Source of the DNA: Victivallales bacterium
GTDB taxonomy: Bacteria > Verrucomicrobiota > Lentisphaeria > Victivallales > JAUVCU01
Length of the DNA: 5,479 nt
Reading direction: 5' to 3'
Assembly (NCBI GenBank): GCA_029934175.1
Contig: JAOZMT010000184.1
Coordinates: forward strand, 1 to 5,479
Shown one piece after another: positions 5,462-5,479 of this stretch. Each line of letters opens with the position of its first letter. The first letter of the stretch is position 1. The translations under genes were made by a program, and so were the position numbers. The notes beneath the pieces are model-generated. The model saw only the letters and a program-made list of their open reading frames with translations. It made no database searches and had not been told where the DNA came from.

Positions 5462-5479
5462 ATTAAATTAATGAAAAAC

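Noticed and set aside
5471..5479. ATGAAAAAC on the plus strand, possible start of a divergent gene
   Set aside because: Only three codons are visible, no Shine-Dalgarno precedes them, and such strings are common in AT-rich DNA. It cannot be decided without sequence to the right.

Overview
This is an AT-rich bacterial window in which every supported gene lies on the minus strand. Read in the direction of transcription (high to low coordinates), six genes form one tightly packed, probable operon: an RdgC-like DNA-binding protein, a 2,3-bisphosphoglycerate-independent phosphoglycerate mutase (gpmI), a CrcB/Fluc fluoride channel (crcB), a short RsmI-like tetrapyrrole-methylase-fold methyltransferase, an AsmA-like membrane-anchored protein, and an HD-domain phosphohydrolase. 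The junctions are 21 bp, 6 bp, a 4-bp overlap, a 4-bp overlap and 12 bp. A plausible promoter and an approximately 77-nt leader lie upstream of the first gene (about 5348-5461).

Past the HD gene is a compact folded element (129-192). It consists of two related hairpins in inverted orientation, enclosed by a perfect 8-bp stem, and resembles a REP/BIME-type repeat. Beyond it, a separate promoter and a strong Shine-Dalgarno sequence precede the first 16 codons of another minus-strand gene (1-50). Its N-terminus matches the Rpn / PD-(D/E)XK transposase-like nuclease family, and the rest lies outside the window.

The operon is functionally mixed rather than a single pathway: recombination control, glycolysis, fluoride export, probable rRNA methylation, envelope function and a hydrolase. 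One possible link is that fluoride inhibits enolase, the step after phosphoglycerate mutase. I do not see a clearly novel defence or mobile system. The most unusual items are the double-hairpin element next to the Rpn-like gene, the plant/kinetoplastid-style phosphoglycerate mutase, and the enlarged RdgC homologue.

The host is a low-GC bacterium. The AsmA-like protein with a glycine-rich tail, the RdgC-like protein with a TWLWYES motif, and the short RsmI relative (of a type I associate with Chlamydiae and Bacteroidetes) make a PVC-group organism such as Lentisphaerota a reasonable guess. This rests on recalled family resemblance, and confidence in the lineage is low. No tRNA, rRNA, CRISPR array or complete insertion sequence was seen, and no gene-free stretch exceeds 300 bp.
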